This document shows, in pieces, positions 61,203 through 64,000 of a stretch of DNA of 64,000 nucleotides. Under the pieces are notes generated by a model. The model saw only the letters and a program-made list of their open reading frames with translations. It searched no databases and had not been told where the DNA came from. Source of the stretch: Ahaetulla prasina (taxonomy: Eukaryota; Chordata; Lepidosauria; Squamata; Colubridae); assembly GCF_028640845.1 (NCBI RefSeq), contig NC_080541.1:30398435-30462434 (forward strand). Direction: 5' to 3'. The translations under genes were made by a program, and so were the position numbers. How positions within the stretch are numbered: position 1 is the first letter of the stretch; each line of letters begins with the position of its first letter.

Positions 61203-62700
61203 CAACCAACCAATCAGAATAGAGCTGGAAGGGGCCTCCTGAAGTATAGCAGGAGACCCTATAGACAAATGACTGTCCAGTCTTTCCTTAAAAACCTCCA
61301 GTGATGAAGCACCTACAACTTCTGAAGGCAAGTTGTCCTCTGTTAGAAAAGTTCTCCTTAATTCCAGGTTGCTTCTGTCCTTGATTAATTTCCATCCATT
61401 GTTTCTTGCCTTGCCTTCTGGTGCTTTGGAAAATAAATTGTCCTCCTTTTTTTTGTAGCAGGCCCTCAAATACTGAAGTACTGCTGTCATGTCCCCCCTC
61501 ATCCTTCTTTTCTCTAGACTGGCCAAACTCAAATCCTGCAACCCAGTAGTGAAATGTAAAATTTGTTACTGCCGGTTCTGTGGGTGTGGCTTGGTGGGGG
61601 GTGTAATGTGACTGGGTGGGCGTGGCCAACTTTTTTTTACTTTTAAAAGCATTTTTGATCATCAGAACCTTTTAAAAGCATTTTTTTCTACAACCTCTTC
61701 AGCCGAAGAGGTTGTAGAAAAAATGCTTTTAAAAGGTTCTGACGATACCAGCTGAGCCGTGCGATCATCAGAGGCTTTTTTTTTTACTTTTAAAAGCATT
61801 TTTTTGGCTGAAGAAAAAATGTTTTTAAAAGTAAAAAAAAACTTCTGATGATTGCGCGGCTCAGCTGGGCATGGGAGGGGGGTGGTTAGGGATTTTTGCT
61901 ATCGGTTTTCCGAACCATCCGCTGCCATCACTACCAGATTGGGTGATCCAGTCCAAACCAGCAGCATTTCACCCCTGCTGCAACCATTCTTCATATGTTT
62001 TTGGTTCCAGGCCTTTACTCATCTTAGTTGCTCTTCACTGCACTTTTTCCAAAGGCTCAACATCTTTTCTGTAACGTGGTAACAAAACTGGATACAGTAT
62101 TCCAGGTTTGGTCTTACTAAGGCTTTAAAAAGCAGTATTAATACTTCACCTGATTTTGATTTATGCCTCTGTTTATACAATCAAGGATTGTGTTAGCTTT
62201 TTTGGCTGCTGCCGCACATTGCTGGCTCATGTTTAAGTGATCGTCTACTAGGACTCCAAGGTCCCTTTCACAGTTACTGTTTTTGAGACAGGTTTCACCC
62301 AGTCTGTACTTGTACCTTTGGTTTTTCCTGCCTAGGTGTAAAACCTTGTTTTTCTCCACATTAAATTTCATTTTGTTGGATAGGGCCCATTGTTCAAGTC
62401 TGTCAAGATCTTTTTGGATCCTGAGCCTGTCTTGTGAGGTGTTGGCTATTCCTGCCAGCCTGGTGTCATCTTCAGATCTGATGAGTTCCCCTTCTATTCC
62501 CTCATCTATGTTACTTATGAAAATATTGAGGAGTACCGGGCCTAGGAGAGAACCTTGTGGTACTCCATTGCTTACTTCCCTCCATGTAGACGTAGTATCA
62601 TTGAGGACTACTCGTTGAGTACAGTTTGTCAGCCATTTACAAATCCATCTGGTAGTAATGTGGTCTATCCCACATTTTCTTTTGGCAACAAATTCTGAAA
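61203..62700 (-). mobile_element. CR1 LINE, antisense, interrupted by a hAT MITE at 61544-61977
   Basis: Minus-strand reading gives CR1 reverse-transcriptase text on both sides of the insertion. KNKVLHLGRKNQ, RDLGVLVDDHLNMSQQCAAA and KKANTILDCINRGI come from 62138-62371; SLEKRRMRGDMTAVLQYL and GWKLIKDRSNLELRRTFLT from 61240-61525. Stops and frame breaks show it is dead. Confidence 0.85.
61544..61977. mobile_element. hAT-type MITE, family B, interrupting a CR1 LINE
   Basis: Ends CAGTAGTGAAATG and CATTTCACCCCTG, inner motif close to ACTACCGGTTCT, and the same internal palindromes as 15340-15839. Exact duplication CTGCAACC at 61536-61543 and 61978-61985. Confidence 0.88.
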
Positions 62701-63362
62701 ATTTCCAGCCAGTGTTTCAATTCAAATTCTGGGAACTGCTGTTTGGAGATATGCAGTGGTTACCAGGTAGCAGGTTAACTTAAAAATCAAAGAACGGGAA
62801 AACACATTTTTAAATCACCATATGCATGAAAAACAAGCAAAGGCAGCATTTTTTTTTGTCTATGACAAGAAGACAAGTTGTCATTGCTTGTGTTTATTGA
62901 GGGCATTGGCTTGACATCTTGCTTTCGCTCCATTCTCAGAGAATGTGTGCAACTATATGAGGTCAGCTGTTAATCAGCACTAAAATTATTAAAAGGGACA
63001 GTGGCATTTTCAAATTCCTTTCACTAATGCATTGCAGGAAGTTACAGATGTTTCTACAGTAATCGTAGAAGTGCATACGGCATTTTGTTTGCTTGCATAG
63101 ATTTGCACTCCCACAACTGTGAGTTTTCCTCAGTCCAAATCAATACAGAATCTTCTATAGCACTTCAACCTACACATTATTCAGATTTACACTTTTGACA
63201 CTGGAGACAAGATGATATTGTATGTAATTCATTGCGATCAGCCCACCAGCATGGCAAGTGGGCTTACATAAGTCTAGGCATCATGCAGAACACTTCTGTG
63301 CTAAAACAGTTGCTTGACTTTGTTAATTCCAACTCCACCCCCTTCCCTAAACATACAATACA

Positions 63363-63523
63363 AGTATCCTTGACTTACAACCATTGATTTAGTGATTGTT
63401 CAAAATTACAACAGCACCGAAAAAAGTGACTTGCAACTGGTCCTCGCACTTACGTGATTGAATTTCAGGTGCTTGATAACCAGTATGTATTTACAAAGTT
63501 TGCAGCATCCTTACGATGGCCAT
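63363..63523. mobile_element. Tc1/mariner-like MITE, cut by the adjoining LTR-like sequence
   Basis: CAAGTATCCTTGACTTACAA preceded by TA, then family text to GCAGCATCCTTACGATGGCC, where it stops at the sequence beginning TGTCGTGTCCC. Confidence 0.6.
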
Positions 63524-64000
63524 ATGTCGTGTCCCACTCCTCCGCTGACGGCCGGGTCAGGGAAATCCGAATCAGGTGTGCCTCTGCAGCTCTGCCCAAA
63601 GTCCTAGCAAAGTCCTCAGAGCAGGCAGGAGACCAGAAAGTGACTTCAGCAAGATAAGTTCGACTTTGCCTGACTCAGAGACTGCCAGAAAGCAGATCCT
63701 TTATATAGGCCATGGGGTGTGGCTCCATGACTCAGCACTCATTAAGGCCTGCCCCTCCCTTCCTTCTGTTGCCTCCGTCTATCCAGTCTTCTGATGCGAG
63801 GGTCACTCCAATCAGCAGCTGTTGGAAATAAACTTTCCTCAGGCTCACATGCTGTGGAGGAGGGGGAGGGGTCTAGCTGCTCTGTTTGCCTGGGCATAGA
63901 GCCAGGGCTGGGGCAGGGAGGTGCTCCTTCTTCTGCAGCCTGCTTGGGCATGGAGCCAGGGCTGGGACCGGGAGGTGCCCCCTCCTCTGCAGCTTGTCTG
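63524..64000 (+). mobile_element. Possible 5' LTR, cut off by the window end
   Basis: Abrupt start TGTCGTGTCCCACTCC inside a MITE, GC-rich body, a TATA-like TTTATATAGGCC near 63700 and an AATAAA near 63827. The other end and any internal genes lie beyond the window. Confidence 0.4.

Overview
This is vertebrate nuclear DNA, most likely from a squamate reptile and probably an advanced (colubroid) snake. The evidence is short GT-AG exons in long AT-rich introns, CR1, L2 and AATAG-tailed LINEs, tRNA-derived SINEs, many palindromic hAT and TA-flanked (Tc1/mariner-like) MITEs, and abundant microsatellites. Tailing of a CR1-type LINE with AATAG repeats is a reported snake trait. The species call is inference.

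Positions 1-23796 hold the last 25 coding exons of UBR5 on the + strand (1268 residues to the stop). UBR5 is a giant HECT-type E3 ubiquitin ligase. The acidic and Ser-rich linker, the MLLE (PABC) domain and the whole HECT domain with its catalytic Cys are present, and all exons join in frame. A 3' UTR follows to about 24.8 kb.

Positions 24.8-31.5 kb are intergenic, with a probable LTR remnant and a TA-flanked MITE. A CpG-rich promoter at about 31.96-32.44 kb opens RRM2B (p53R2), the p53-inducible small subunit of ribonucleotide reductase. It is complete in nine coding exons (32317-44183, + strand, 356 residues) with all six iron ligands and the radical Tyr. The order UBR5 then RRM2B in the same orientation matches the human 8q22.3 neighbourhood. 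The two genes work in separate pathways (ubiquitin signalling and dNTP supply); their adjacency is conserved synteny, not an operon.

Positions 46.3-64.0 kb have no host gene I can support. They hold a 758-760 bp duplicated block flanking an antisense L2 LINE, a second L2 inserted into one duplicate, a hAT MITE containing a pure 588 bp ATTT array, nested SINE/hAT/CR1/L2 insertions and the start of a possible LTR element.

The most notable observation is a hAT-type MITE inserted exactly at a UBR5 splice donor. Its 8 bp target-site duplication is the donor consensus AGGTAAGT, so two identical 5' splice sites now lie 508 bp apart. I did not find a new gene system; the novelty here is in mobile-element structure and its contact with host gene signals.
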